Counted from the stretch's first letter, positions 45,546-56,024 are shown. The stretch is 64,000 nucleotides of DNA from Paraclostridium bifermentans (GCF_019916025.1 NZ_CP079737.1:1922001-1986000); one strand, 5' to 3'. Numbers and translations: made by a program. Notes: generated by a model from the sequence alone, not told the origin.

Positions 45546-48500
45546 CTAACTTACCACATAAGTAAATGCTTCATATCCATTAGCTTTAATACTCACAGTA
45601 TCTCCACTACTTAAAGAATTGTACACATCAACTCCACTATTGTAGTTTTCCTTATATCCCTCAGTTGCACTATAATCACTAGTCTTATTAATCTCAGCAC
45701 CATTTACCTTAATAGAAGTTATATTACCTTTCCAACTATCATCACTTGCTGTAAATGAATAGCTCTTATTAAACAAAGTATTCTTCTTAACATTAACATT
45801 CGCTTTTAATAAAGCTACTTCGTACTCAAAATCATTATATCCTGCTGATTGTATAACCACCATATCACCTGGTTCTACATCCTTTAATATAGTTACCTTC
45901 CCAAAATCAGATTTAAACTCGCTTGCATTAATCTTAGATCCATTAACTAAAACTTCTACAGACTTAGTCCAAGCTTGCTCATTAGAACTAAATACAAATT
46001 TATTATTTGAATTTCTACTTACATCTATATTTACTGACTTTTTATGAACTACATATGTATAATTCTCATACTTATCAGACTCAAAAGTAATCTTATCTCC
46101 ACCTATTAACTTATTTAAAATAGTTAAAGTACCATTTTCCATATTGTAACCTTCATTTGGACTTAAACTGCCTTTTCTCTCAAGATTTTCATTGTTTAAT
46201 TTAACTCTTGATATAGATTTTATATACTCAGCGTCTGAAGTAAATCTAGCTTTATTAAGTAGTCCACCCTGTACATCTTCAACTACATTCGGAACTTGCT
46301 TTTCTTCATCTTTTTTGTTATCTTCTTTATCTGTTTTATCTACCTCATCAGTTTTATCCCCTATTTTTATATCAGTATTAAAATCTTTATATTTATTTGT
46401 TTTTATAGTAAGCTTATAAGTTTTTTCTTCTTTGAAATTTTCACTTCCTAATACTATAGAGTTAAAGTACGTATTTGATTCTTTGTAATCTACTTTTTTA
46501 CTATCTAGCAATACTTCTTTTATATCATCTAAATACTTGCTATCTAAAGGATTTTTAATATCAACTACAACTTGTTGATTTACTTTATATTTATTTCCAT
46601 TATTTAAGGATACATAGTTTGGAACATTTGTTTTTCCAGTTTTGTCATTTTCTTTTGAAGTATCTTCAGTCTTAGGCACTACATATAAATGGTTTTCATA
46701 CTTATCAGATTCAAAAGTAACTTTAGTTCCTTCTGATAGTTTATCTAATATAGTTAATTTATTATTTTCTACAATATAATCTTTTTTATCAATAGTTTTA
46801 TAGTCTACCTTAACTGCTGATACAGTATCTATATATTTATCATCCTTTGAAGTAAATATAGTCTTATTATTTTCAGTTTTAACCTCTAGTTTTGGCGCTT
46901 CTTTCTTTTCAACTTTATTTACTATTTTTATATCAGTATTAAAATCTTCATATTTATTTGTTTTTATAGTAAGTTTGTAAGTTTTTTCTTCCTTAAAGTT
47001 TTTACTTCCTAATTCTATAGAGTAAAAATTACCAATTGGATTTGAATACATTACTTTTTTACCATCTAATAATACTTCTTTTATATCATCTCTATATTTA
47101 GTATCAAACATTCTTTCAACATCAACTAAAATACTTTCGTTTTTGTAATATTTGTTTTCATTACTTAATTTTACATAGTCTGGAACTTTAATTTTATCAA
47201 CTTCCTTCGTACTTAACTCATTTAAATTAAATATAGCTTTTGAATCTTTATATCCGTTAGCTTTTATAACTACTGTGTATTGACGATCTTTATTAGTATC
47301 AAATAGTTTACTTCTTAATACTAAGATATCACCTTTATATTCATAATCTCCACTATTTCCGCCAAGTTGAGTATCATCAAGTAATGCTTTTCCATTTAAT
47401 GTTATAGATTCTATCTTATTTTTATAGTTTTTATCTAATTTAACAATAATGTTGTTATTTTCATCTTTACTTAACCCTAACTTAGAACTATTCTTTAATA
47501 GATTTATATCTACACTTGCTTCTTTATATCCCTTAGCTTGTAGTTTTATAGTGTTATCTCCATGTTTTAATAAATATGTATCAGTTATAGTTATTTTATT
47601 TGCTTCTACTTTATAAGCATCTTTAGGTAGTATATTCATTCCTATTAATACATTTTTTAGTTTTTTTAGATATTGAGTGTCATTCTCAATTATTAAGTAA
47701 ATTTTATCTTCTTTATTTCCACTAACAGTCATCTTAGGAACTATCTTTAAGTTTTCCTGAGAATATGTTTGTACATTGCCAAATAACCCATTTTCTAATA
47801 TGTACTTAATTTGATATGGGTTATTTAAATAATCACTATTTTCAATCTTGTCATAATAATTTTTAAATGTTAAATATTCTCCATTACCCTTAGCTTCATT
47901 AACTGCATTTTTATATTTCTTATAATCTATAACTTTAGTAGATTCGTTTGTTAAAACTGCATCCTTAGTCATAGCATTCCACCAAGATAATACTTCACTA
48001 GAATTTTTAGTTGCCATACCTAAATTATTAAGTATCATAGCATTTGATAACAGATCAAAATCATAAACTATGTTTCCTCTTATTATTGTACTACCTCCAC
48101 TTGCTCCACCTACTGCATCTGGAGTTTCACTTGAACTACCTTTATCACTTGCACTTCCTATAGCATCTACTTCTATTTTACTTTCAACTTTTTTATTACC
48201 TGAATTTATCATTTGCATATTTTCAATTTTATCAAGTTTAACTTTTTCACCGTGTCCCATTGAAGAGTTTTCAAGTCCTTTAGGCGCTTCTTCTAAATAG
48301 AAAGTCCTATTAAAATCTTCAAATCCATGGGCTTTTACTGTTAATTCATGTTTACCTTTTGTAAGTTTGTCTATGCAGTTATTCTCAAGTCTTATTAGAT
48401 AATCTACTATATGATAGTCCTTACAATTACCTTTTAATGCTTTTCCATCCAATCTTACTTCATATATTGGATTTACTACTGCATAATTAAATCCTTCTAA

Positions 48501-50501
48501 TTCAAATAGTAATTCATTGTTTGCATAGAAATTATAGTTTCCTGATAATAATATCTTCCCTGCAGATTTTACAATTTCTATTTTAGTATTTAAGTCATTA
48601 TATCCTTCAGACTTGATTCTAATATTATGTATTCCATTTCTATCATTTATAGCTGCTGAATTTTTATCAATTACTATTTTCCCATTTTCTAAAGAATATT
48701 GCAATTTAGAAGTCACATTAGGATTATTATCAGCCACAGTTTCTATGCTGTATATTTTTTTTTGCCACTTCTTAGCCTTGTCTGTATTTTCATCTATGTT
48801 TATAACTACATCTTTACCTAATTTAGTTTTTGATATATCAATTTGAGGTAGTGTCTCATCTTTAACTACAACTTCTTTTGATGTAGAGAAAGTAGTTTTA
48901 CTTGGTTTTAATCTTATATTACCTTTTGAATCAAAGTTGGCTTGATGATAATCAAGCTTGCTCATTGGTCCAGATACTAATATTTTGTCTGGTGCTTCAT
49001 TTCCAATAACTTTCGTAAACGATTTCCCTTTTTCGTTTAATACAAAGTCTTCACTATTATTTCCTTGTGTTACCTCTATTTTTACTATTTCATTTGGGTT
49101 AACTTCAAATTTAACAATAGTTCCTTCACTATTTACTCTTGTTGGTTTTACTTCTTTAGAGTTAATAGTTATTTTAGTATTATCAATATTTCCTTTAGCT
49201 AATGTAACTACTGCGTATCCTGTTTCTTCTACTTTTATTAGCTTAGTTTTACTTAAGTTTACTATATTATTTTCTTTTGCTTGTTCTGAGTCTTTATATA
49301 TTATATCTGCAATTGCATATAATCCTCCATTTTCTACACTACTCTTATTTTCAAAAAATTCTGGTAGCATTAGAAGTTTAAAGTCTCCATAAATATCGTT
49401 TTTATTATAGTCACTTTTACTCTTATCTTTATTTATATTAGCATTATGATTTTCTGCTTTTCCAACTAACGATAAAGTAATGTTTTTGTCATTCTCTCTT
49501 TTTACATTAAGCTTGTATCCTTTGTTAAGCCCCATTGCACTAGCTGATGCCAATGCATCTACATCACCATCTATATCTTTTGCAAAAATAGCTTTTGTAT
49601 CATTTGATATAGTTACTTTTACTTTATTTTCTACTTTTCCTGGTTCTTTTTCACTTTCAATAAACTCTGCAGGTGATATTCTTAAATCACTTGCTTTTAA
49701 GCTACTTCTTTTTTCTATTTTATCGTTATTACCTGTATTAGGTTTATTTTTATCAGTTGAAGTATTATTATCTTTTTTATCTGTATATTCTTTTATAGGA
49801 GTTTTGTCCTTTTCATTTGTAATTTTATCTTCTGTTTTAGGCTTTTCCGTTTTAGAAGTTTCATTATTTTTATTACTTTGTGTATTATTTGTTTTATTTG
49901 TATCTGTATTTAATTCTATAAAATTATTATTTTCATTAGTATCCTTGTTTTCTGTTTTAGGCTTTTCTATCTTAGAAATTTCATTACTTTTATTGCTTTG
50001 TGTATTATTTGTTTTGTTTGTATCTGCATTTAATTCTATAAAGTTATTATTTTGCTTGTTTGTATCTTTATTTTCTATTTTATTACGTTCTATGTTTTTA
50101 CTTGATGTAATGTTTGATTTATTTTTGTCGTTATTATATTTATTTTCAACTACATAACTTTGTGTATTTTTATTACCCGATGTATTACTTGATTCTGTTA
50201 CAACCCTATTTTTACTTTGTGCTACTGATCTATTTTTAGATTCTACTCTTTTAGCACTTTTATATGTACTTTTACTTTCACTCCTTGTTGTTTCTCCTTT
50301 TGCAAGTTCTAAATCTTCATCCTCAACAGATTTATCTTTTGCATCTACTTTTGTATTTGCAGTTTCTACGCTTTCTTCTATCGAAACATTATTTTCCTTG
50401 GCTTTATTATTTTCATCTTGTGATGCAAGACTTGGAATTATTGTTATAGATGAAATTGCTACAATCGATGTTACAACCATACCTACTACTTTCTTATTCA
50501 A
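45546..50501 (-). CDS. Giant secreted protein with Shr-like (DUF1533/HID) repeats
   Basis: 1651 residues from TTG 50501, preceded by AGGGAGGGG; the longer ATG frame would place that RBS inside it. Signal peptide about 1-30. Residues about 35-280 are Lys/Asn/Thr/Glu-rich with two 40-residue repeats (FIELNADTNKTNNTQSNK and FIELNTDTNKTNNTQSNK). The rest is a chain of beta-rich modules, many ending in YKLTIKTNKYxDFNTDI or SIKANGY, like the haemoglobin-interacting domains of Shr and clostridial DUF1533 proteins. No LPXTG, SLH, CWB2 or terminal membrane helix is visible, so attachment is unclear. A Fur-type palindrome upstream supports iron-limited expression and a haem/iron role. Confidence 0.8.
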   Translation of the reverse strand: MNKKVVGMVVTSIVAISSITIIPSLASQDENNKAKENNVSIEESVETANTKVDAKDKSVEDEDLELAKGETTRSESKSTYKSAKRVESKNRSVAQSKNRVVTESSNTSGNKNTQSYVVENKYNNDKNKSNITSSKNIERNKIENKDTNKQNNNFIELNADTNKTNNTQSNKSNEISKIEKPKTENKDTNENNNFIELNTDTNKTNNTQSNKNNETSKTEKPKTEDKITNEKDKTPIKEYTDKKDNNTSTDKNKPNTGNNDKIEKRSSLKASDLRISPAEFIESEKEPGKVENKVKVTISNDTKAIFAKDIDGDVDALASASAMGLNKGYKLNVKRENDKNITLSLVGKAENHNANINKDKSKSDYNKNDIYGDFKLLMLPEFFENKSSVENGGLYAIADIIYKDSEQAKENNIVNLSKTKLIKVEETGYAVVTLAKGNIDNTKITINSKEVKPTRVNSEGTIVKFEVNPNEIVKIEVTQGNNSEDFVLNEKGKSFTKVIGNEAPDKILVSGPMSKLDYHQANFDSKGNIRLKPSKTTFSTSKEVVVKDETLPQIDISKTKLGKDVVINIDENTDKAKKWQKKIYSIETVADNNPNVTSKLQYSLENGKIVIDKNSAAINDRNGIHNIRIKSEGYNDLNTKIEIVKSAGKILLSGNYNFYANNELLFELEGFNYAVVNPIYEVRLDGKALKGNCKDYHIVDYLIRLENNCIDKLTKGKHELTVKAHGFEDFNRTFYLEEAPKGLENSSMGHGEKVKLDKIENMQMINSGNKKVESKIEVDAIGSASDKGSSSETPDAVGGASGGSTIIRGNIVYDFDLLSNAMILNNLGMATKNSSEVLSWWNAMTKDAVLTNESTKVIDYKKYKNAVNEAKGNGEYLTFKNYYDKIENSDYLNNPYQIKYILENGLFGNVQTYSQENLKIVPKMTVSGNKEDKIYLIIENDTQYLKKLKNVLIGMNILPKDAYKVEANKITITDTYLLKHGDNTIKLQAKGYKEASVDINLLKNSSKLGLSKDENNNIIVKLDKNYKNKIESITLNGKALLDDTQLGGNSGDYEYKGDILVLRSKLFDTNKDRQYTVVIKANGYKDSKAIFNLNELSTKEVDKIKVPDYVKLSNENKYYKNESILVDVERMFDTKYRDDIKEVLLDGKKVMYSNPIGNFYSIELGSKNFKEEKTYKLTIKTNKYEDFNTDIKIVNKVEKKEAPKLEVKTENNKTIFTSKDDKYIDTVSAVKVDYKTIDKKDYIVENNKLTILDKLSEGTKVTFESDKYENHLYVVPKTEDTSKENDKTGKTNVPNYVSLNNGNKYKVNQQVVVDIKNPLDSKYLDDIKEVLLDSKKVDYKESNTYFNSIVLGSENFKEEKTYKLTIKTNKYKDFNTDIKIGDKTDEVDKTDKEDNKKDEEKQVPNVVEDVQGGLLNKARFTSDAEYIKSISRVKLNNENLERKGSLSPNEGYNMENGTLTILNKLIGGDKITFESDKYENYTYVVHKKSVNIDVSRNSNNKFVFSSNEQAWTKSVEVLVNGSKINASEFKSDFGKVTILKDVEPGDMVVIQSAGYNDFEYEVALLKANVNVKKNTLFNKSYSFTASDDSWKGNITSIKVNGAEINKTSDYSATEGYKENYNSGVDVYNSLSSGDTVSIKANGYEAFTYVVS

Positions 50502-50581
50502 TATTAACCCCTCCCTATTAATTTCCATATTTCACCTTAAGTTTTAATATATATTATGTTCCGCAATTTGTCTATAGAAAA

Positions 50582-50596
50582 TGATAATTATTATCA
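50582..50596 (-). promoter_or_regulatory. Fur-box-like 7-1-7 palindrome
   Basis: TGATAAT-T-ATTATCA, a perfect 7-1-7 dyad as in Bacillus Fur boxes. It adjoins a possible promoter for the giant protein on the minus strand (TAGACA, 17-bp spacer, TATATT). From here to the terminator at 50799 I see only AT-rich sequence and one 18-codon frame of doubtful value (50766). Confidence 0.72.
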
Positions 50597-50798
50597 ATTT
50601 ATAATTTTCCTTATTTTCTAATTTTTCTAATTCATTATATATAACCAGTTATTCCTGGTTTAATTTCTTTATATTATTGCACTAAATCAACACTATAGTT
50701 TGATTTTTAATTTTATATTGTATAATTAAATCACTTAAACAGAGAAATTTTTAAAAGGATATCTTATGGATTTAAGTAACTATGATTTTATAAATATA

Positions 50799-50830
50799 TA
50801 CCTCATTTTTATATTTATCTAAATGAGGCA
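50799..50830 (-). terminator. Weak terminator after proC
   Basis: Stem GCCTCATTT / AAATGAGGT with a 12-base loop, 20 bases beyond the proC stop; the T-run is interrupted. Confidence 0.55.
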
Positions 50831-50849
50831 TATTCATCATTCTTAACTT

Positions 50850-51641
50850 TTACTTGTCCTCAATTGCATCTATTGCATCAACTATAGCTCCTCTAAAGCC
50901 TTTTTTATCTAGTGTAGTTACTCCTAATATAGTTGTTCCCCCAGGAGAACACACTGCATCTTTCATTTCACCAGGATGTTTCCCTGTTTCTATTTGAAGT
51001 CTGCCAGTTCCTAAAATCATTTGACTAGCTAATTTATAAGATGCTTCACGTGTTAATCCATGTTTAACAGCAGCATCTGATAAAGCTTCTATAAACATGC
51101 TTGCAAATGCAGGGCCACACCCACTGATAGTTCCTGCTATAGACAATTGATTGCTGTCAACAAATTCTAATAATGCTATTTTTGAAAATATATCGTCTAT
51201 TAGCTTATACTGTTTATCAGACAAAGAATGTCGCTTTTCTGCAACTATAATACCCTCTCCTATCGATACAGGCGTATTTGGTATTGTACTTAAATGTGCT
51301 GTTCCAGGAAGTAGCAACTCTTCATATTTGTCAAATGTATACCCTGCCGCTACAGAAACTACTATTTTATTCTTTAAATATTCCTTTATAGGTTCAATTA
51401 TAGATGGTATAACATTAGGTTTTACAGCAATAATAACTATATCACTTTCATTTACTAATTCTTGAGATGTTTTACATGCATTTATTCCATTTTCTTCAGT
51501 GCTCTTACATAAATTATCCCAATTTCTTGCACAAGCATAAATTTGATTAGGCTTAACAACATTTTTTATAATAAGACCTTCGGCTATAGCTTTTGCCATA
51601 TTTCCAAACCCAATAAACCCAATTTTAGTATTTTCTATCAT
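50850..51641 (-). CDS. proC: Pyrroline-5-carboxylate reductase
   Basis: 263 residues. NADPH-binding FIGFGNMAKAIAEG at the N-terminus, VAAGYTFDKYEELL mid-protein, and the ProC signature SGCGPAFASMFIEALSDAAV with the C-terminal block HPGEMKDAVCSPGGTTILG. Final step of proline synthesis: reduces pyrroline-5-carboxylate. RBS GGAGGA. Confidence 0.96.
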   Translation of the reverse strand: MIENTKIGFIGFGNMAKAIAEGLIIKNVVKPNQIYACARNWDNLCKSTEENGINACKTSQELVNESDIVIIAVKPNVIPSIIEPIKEYLKNKIVVSVAAGYTFDKYEELLLPGTAHLSTIPNTPVSIGEGIIVAEKRHSLSDKQYKLIDDIFSKIALLEFVDSNQLSIAGTISGCGPAFASMFIEALSDAAVKHGLTREASYKLASQMILGTGRLQIETGKHPGEMKDAVCSPGGTTILGVTTLDKKGFRGAIVDAIDAIEDK

Positions 51642-51695
51642 ATCGTTCCTCCAAACTGTATAGTCTATATTTATATTTTAATATAATACCATATT

Positions 51696-52124
51696 TTATA
51701 TTTTATTTCCCATTATATATTCTAGATAACCAGAGTCTTCATTTAATCCTTCTTCGATTATTTTAAATCCTTTTCTAGTATAAAATTCTACTGAATTTTT
51801 ATTTTCTTTGTACACTGCTAAAATAAGTTTTTCGTATTTTTCAACAGAATAATTTATTAGTTTAGTTCCTATACCCATACCTTGAAATCTTATATCAACA
51901 AATAAAGCTCCTATAAATTCATTATTTATAATACTTATAAAACCTTTTATCTCACCATCTTTCTCATATACAAATGTTTCTGATATAGGTATATACTCAT
52001 TTTTTACAATATTATAATTATTTTGCCAGTATTCTTTAGATATAAAGTCATGTGCTTTTATAGTGCTTACTAACCATATATCCATTATTTTCTCTATGTC
52101 TACATTTTTTAATTTTCTAATCAT
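51696..52124 (-). CDS. GNAT-family N-acetyltransferase
   Basis: 142 residues. Acetyl-CoA loop FQGMGIGTKLINYSV and final YTRKGFKIIEEGL are typical; SEYWQN-like N-terminal block DFISKEYWQNNYNIVKNEYI is seen in YjaB-type members. It starts 55 bases before proC's start codon region on the same strand, possibly co-transcribed. Substrate unknown. Confidence 0.85.
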   Translation of the reverse strand: MIRKLKNVDIEKIMDIWLVSTIKAHDFISKEYWQNNYNIVKNEYIPISETFVYEKDGEIKGFISIINNEFIGALFVDIRFQGMGIGTKLINYSVEKYEKLILAVYKENKNSVEFYTRKGFKIIEEGLNEDSGYLEYIMGNKI

Positions 52125-52273
52125 ATAATCTATTACTCCTTTCCATATTTTTTCTAGTTAAACTTTATCATTAATTATCAAACAAATAAATATATATTAA
52201 TTTGTTTTGCATTAAACTATATAAATTTTATGATAAAATGTACATTATAGATTTATCCAAAGGAGGTTTATAC

Positions 52274-53248
52274 TTGAATAAAATTAATATGCTTAAAATA
52301 ATAAAATTATCCTTAGGAAGTTCCTTGGCTATATTTATTGCTTGGTTATTAAATTTAGAATATTCAATGGTAGCTGGAGTTATAGTATTGCTTACAGTAA
52401 AAAATACTAAAAAAGAAACCCTTAAAGGTGCTATCGGAAAGATATATGGATTTTTCTTGTGCACAGTTTTTTCATACTTATGCTTTAATACTTTAGGATA
52501 TAATTTAGTTTCATTTTCAATATTTATACTTATAATAATATTTATTTGCTTTTTATTAAAAATTCAAGATGTTATAGCTATGTGCGTAGTTATTGCCTCT
52601 CATTACTTCATGAAAGGCGACATTTCTACTAGCTTAATTTTAAACGAAGCTGGAATATTTGTTATAGGTGCTGGAATAGGAGTTATTATAAATATGTATA
52701 TTCCCACAAACATAAACAAAATCTATGAAGGTCAAAGAAAACTACAAAATGAAGTAAGTACTGTACTTATAGACATAGCAGATATTATTGTAAATCCTAA
52801 TAAATCAAATAAATATACTTTTGATTTAAATACTCTAAATGAACTTATTAATAGCAGTATTTCTGATGCTTATGACAATATTAATAATAGTTTATTAAGT
52901 GATACTAAGTTTTTTCTAGATCACATGGATATTATTAAAAGTCAAAGGGATATATTAGAAAGCTTATATACTCATGTATCACAATTAAGTTGTGCTCCTC
53001 CACAAGCACACATTTTATCAGCTTTTATACATAAAATAGGTCATGCTTCATTTGAATCAGAAACTGTAAATCAACTGCTTGATGAGTTAAATAGATTAAT
53101 GATTAGTATGAAAAATGAGCCACTACCGATAAATAGGAGTGAGTTTGAAAATAGAGCTATTTTATTTTTATGTTTAACTGAATTAAAACAATTTTTAACT
53201 AATCGCAAACAAGCACAAATGCTTAGAGATAATAATTATTATAAATAA
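52274..53248 (+). CDS. Aromatic acid exporter (ArAE/FUSC) family membrane protein
   Basis: 324 residues from TTG 52274, chosen because AAAGGAGG lies seven bases upstream; ATG 52289 is the alternative. About five to six helices (1-155) with GSSLAIFIAWLLNLEYSMVA and a C-terminal cytoplasmic ArAE_1_C-like domain (NKIYEGQRKLQNEVSTVLID). Full-length paralogue of the short protein at 9172. Presumed proton-linked efflux of small organic acids. Confidence 0.85.
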   Translation: MNKINMLKIIKLSLGSSLAIFIAWLLNLEYSMVAGVIVLLTVKNTKKETLKGAIGKIYGFFLCTVFSYLCFNTLGYNLVSFSIFILIIIFICFLLKIQDVIAMCVVIASHYFMKGDISTSLILNEAGIFVIGAGIGVIINMYIPTNINKIYEGQRKLQNEVSTVLIDIADIIVNPNKSNKYTFDLNTLNELINSSISDAYDNINNSLLSDTKFFLDHMDIIKSQRDILESLYTHVSQLSCAPPQAHILSAFIHKIGHASFESETVNQLLDELNRLMISMKNEPLPINRSEFENRAILFLCLTELKQFLTNRKQAQMLRDNNYYK

Positions 53249-53272
53249 TTTTTAACTATTGTTTTATATAAT

Positions 53273-53310
53273 AAAAAAAGATTAAGCATTATTCGCTTAA
53301 TCTTTTTTTA
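53273..53310. terminator. Bidirectional terminator
   Basis: Perfect 15-base stem AAAAAAAGATTAAGC / GCTTAATCTTTTTTT, seven-base loop, between convergent genes. Confidence 0.87.
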
Positions 53311-53322
53311 TTATATATAGTT

Positions 53323-54204
53323 TTAATCATTTTTATCTAACCATTTAGTTAAAACATCTATGTATTTATCGTTTTCCTCAACAAAAGGCATATGTCTTGA
53401 ATATTGGAACAGTTCCCATTCACTATTAGGTATTTTATCATACATAGTCTTTGCAATATATGGTGAGCATAAATCTCTAGAACCACTAGTTATTAAACAA
53501 GGCTCTTTTATTTCATTTAATCTATCTGTAAACTCATATCCAGAAAGAGTTCCTGTAGGAGAAAATTCATTTTGACCCCATCCTACAACATATGCTTCTG
53601 AACCTGCCTTTTTAGCTCTTCTTAAGCACTCAGGATCATTTTCAGTTACTTTTCCTGCACAATGCATTTCCATAAATTTATCCAGTGCACTATTATATTC
53701 CTCGCTAGAATAATCTCCAGAATTTACTGCATCAAGCAATGCCTTTTGATCAGCTTTATTCATATATGAAATTCTTCTTTTTTGTTCTTCTTCCCAAAGT
53801 TTTGCAGAAGAAAGCGTAGATGAAAGAATATATGATTTAATTCCCTTTGGCTTATATTCTATAGCATACCAAATAGCTTGCATTCCACCCCAAGATTGCC
53901 CTAATAAATGAATTTCTTCAAGCCCTAGATGCTTTCTAAGCTCAATAAGCTCTTTTATCCAAGTATCAGCATTAAATAATTCAGGATGTCCTTCTACAAA
54001 TGAGTTTCCACATCCGATTTGGTCATACATTATTACTTGTCTTCCAGTTTCAGCAATTTTATCCAACACCTCAAAATAATTATGTGTAGAACCTGGTCCT
54101 CCATGAAGCAGTACTAATGGTTTCTTTCCTTGTGTTGATTCTCCTACTATACGATAGTACGTTTTAAAACCTTCAAAAGGCATGTATCCTTCAGTTATTT
54201 TCAT
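53323..54204 (-). CDS. pip: Proline iminopeptidase-family alpha/beta hydrolase
   Basis: 293 residues from ATG 54204 (RBS GGAGGGG). Oxyanion motif LLHGGPGSTHNYF, nucleophile GQSWGGM, acid in SGSRDLC and catalytic His in SRHMPFVEE: the peptidase S33 set. Likely releases N-terminal proline from short peptides, supplying Stickland-type proline metabolism (inference). Confidence 0.9.
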   Translation of the reverse strand: MKITEGYMPFEGFKTYYRIVGESTQGKKPLVLLHGGPGSTHNYFEVLDKIAETGRQVIMYDQIGCGNSFVEGHPELFNADTWIKELIELRKHLGLEEIHLLGQSWGGMQAIWYAIEYKPKGIKSYILSSTLSSAKLWEEEQKRRISYMNKADQKALLDAVNSGDYSSEEYNSALDKFMEMHCAGKVTENDPECLRRAKKAGSEAYVVGWGQNEFSPTGTLSGYEFTDRLNEIKEPCLITSGSRDLCSPYIAKTMYDKIPNSEWELFQYSRHMPFVEENDKYIDVLTKWLDKND

Positions 54205-54351
54205 GTTAATCCCCTCCAATTTGTCATTTAATAATAATCCTCTGTTCTTTTAGTAATACGTTTTCTTCCTTTTCAATATGAATTAAAATATTTGTACTTT
54301 CCTTTATAAATAGTATAACACATAATTTTCATAAGATTTTGTATAAAATAT

Positions 54352-54396
54352 AAAACCTACTAAATTAATATTTTTAAAATATGTTTAGTAGGTTTT
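54352..54396 (-). terminator. Terminator after motB
   Basis: Thirteen-base stem AAAACCTACTAAA / TTTAGTAGGTTTT with an AT-rich 19-base loop, about 70 bases beyond the motB stop. Confidence 0.75.
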
Positions 54397-54463
54397 AGTA
54401 ATAATTATAGCTATTTAATTACAATTTAGTTTTTAACCTAAATTCAGTTTAATTTATATAAGC

Positions 54464-55204
54464 TTACTTTTTATTATTTTCAACTTCATTATATTTTGAG
54501 TTCATAATTAATAAGTCTACTCTTCTATTGGTCTCTTTACCTTTACTTGTACTATTTTCAGCTTTTGGTCTATATTCTCCATACCCTGTAGCAGATAATC
54601 TATCTGGTTCTATATCCGCTTTATCAATTAATATTTGTGCAACATTACTAGCTCTCATTACAGATAGATCCCAGTTAGATTTATACTCATTATTATGTAC
54701 AGGCACAGAGTCTGTATGACCTTCAACTTTTATAAAATTCTCACTTCCCATAGATTGATTTATTATTTTACTAATTTTAATCAGCTTATCAACTTGCTCT
54801 GGTCTTACTTCTGCTTTGCCACTGTCAAAAAATAGAGAATCCTTAAAACTAATGACTAATCCTCTTTTTTCTATAGTTGTGCTTACACTATCTGAAAGGT
54901 TATTTTCTTTTAAATATTTATCTATATTCTCTTTTACCTTTTTTAATTTTTCATTTTCAACTAGTCCATTACCTACTTCTCCACCCATTTTACTTCCAGT
55001 ATCAGCAATAGCACTACCATCACCCATAGCCTGATTTAAAGCTGTTGTTAATTTTTCATACTTTCCTTTATCTATACTACTCATCGCATACATTATTATA
55101 AAGAAAATCATTAATAAGGTTATAAAATCTGCATAAGAAAGCAACCAACGTTCATGGTTTTCATGTTCTTGTTCCTCTTCTTCATACATTTTTCTTTTAT
55201 GCAC
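54464..55204 (-). CDS. motB: Flagellar motor stator protein MotB
   Basis: 246 residues. Single N-terminal membrane helix with the proton-channel Asp in WLLSYADFITLLMIFFIIMY, then a plug/linker and an OmpA-like peptidoglycan-binding domain with VEGHTDSVPV and SNWDLSVMRA. GTG start at 55204; its first codons overlap the motA stop by eight bases and use the RBS AAGGAGGA. Anchors the stator to the wall. Confidence 0.95.
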   Translation of the reverse strand: MHKRKMYEEEEQEHENHERWLLSYADFITLLMIFFIIMYAMSSIDKGKYEKLTTALNQAMGDGSAIADTGSKMGGEVGNGLVENEKLKKVKENIDKYLKENNLSDSVSTTIEKRGLVISFKDSLFFDSGKAEVRPEQVDKLIKISKIINQSMGSENFIKVEGHTDSVPVHNNEYKSNWDLSVMRASNVAQILIDKADIEPDRLSATGYGEYRPKAENSTSKGKETNRRVDLLIMNSKYNEVENNKK

Positions 55205-56024
55205 TTTGTTGTTCCTCCTTATTTAGCTCACTACTTTGAGTCCCAAAATACCTATTTTCTAATTTTATTTGATCTTTGGTATTTAAAAATCCTTTAAGTG
55301 TGTCCCTTAAAGTTGTTGGACTTACATTATCTTGAATCAATGAGATAGCTTCTATTATAATAAACTTTTCAAGTTGTTCATCTTTAGCCAAATTTTTAAG
55401 TCTAGTTGCTATTGGAAGAAATATTAAGTTTGCACTACCAAGACCGTAAAGCGTTGCTAAGAATGCAGCAGATATACTTCCTCCCAATGCGTTCATATCT
55501 GCTTTAGCTAATCCTCCAAGAACATGAACCAATCCTAAAACAGTACCAACTATACCCATAGTAGGCGCAGTTCCTCCTGCTGAGTCAAACATAGATGCTC
55601 CAGTTTTGTGTCTCTTAGAGCTCATAGCAGCTTCTATTTCTAGCATATTTCTAATATCTTCGGGTTTAACCCCATCAACTGCTGATTGAAGTCCTTTTTT
55701 AATAAAAGGATTCATATTTTCATCTTCCTGTAATTCTTCTTCAAGCCCTAAAAAACCATCTTTTCTTACTTTGTGTAGCACATGGTCAAAATAAAAAATT
55801 AATTCAATTAAATCTGTTGATTTTCTAGTAAAAGCTACACGCAAAATACTTCCTATATTTTTTAATTGTTTTAAAGTGAAAGACGTTCCTAAAGACCCAA
55901 ATGTACCTCCAAAAACAATTACAAATGAAGTCCATGAAATAAGTGCTTCTGCATGTCCGCCTTCACCTATAAACCCTAATATTAAAGCTCCAAAACCTAG
56001 TATTAAAAAAATTAATCCAGACAT
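55197..56024 (-). CDS. motA: Flagellar motor stator protein MotA
   Basis: 275 residues with four helices and the large cytoplasmic loop. Family motifs SFVIVFGGTFGSLGTSF, GGTAPTMGIVGTVLGLVHVL (conserved Pro) and AFLATLYGLGSANLIFLPIA. Proton (or sodium) driven torque generation with MotB. First gene of motAB; RBS AAAGGAGG. No other flagellar genes are in this window. Confidence 0.95.
   Translation of the reverse strand: MSGLIFLILGFGALILGFIGEGGHAEALISWTSFVIVFGGTFGSLGTSFTLKQLKNIGSILRVAFTRKSTDLIELIFYFDHVLHKVRKDGFLGLEEELQEDENMNPFIKKGLQSAVDGVKPEDIRNMLEIEAAMSSKRHKTGASMFDSAGGTAPTMGIVGTVLGLVHVLGGLAKADMNALGGSISAAFLATLYGLGSANLIFLPIATRLKNLAKDEQLEKFIIIEAISLIQDNVSPTTLRDTLKGFLNTKDQIKLENRYFGTQSSELNKEEQQSA

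Noticed and set aside
49480-50157. 225-codon plus-strand frame opposite the Asn/Lys-rich stalk
   Set aside because: Its Leu/Phe/Ser composition is the mirror of AAT/AAA-rich codons of the giant gene; no RBS. A shadow frame.
50766-50822. 18-codon frame before proC terminator
   Set aside because: Overlaps the terminator hairpin, weak RBS, no distinctive sequence.
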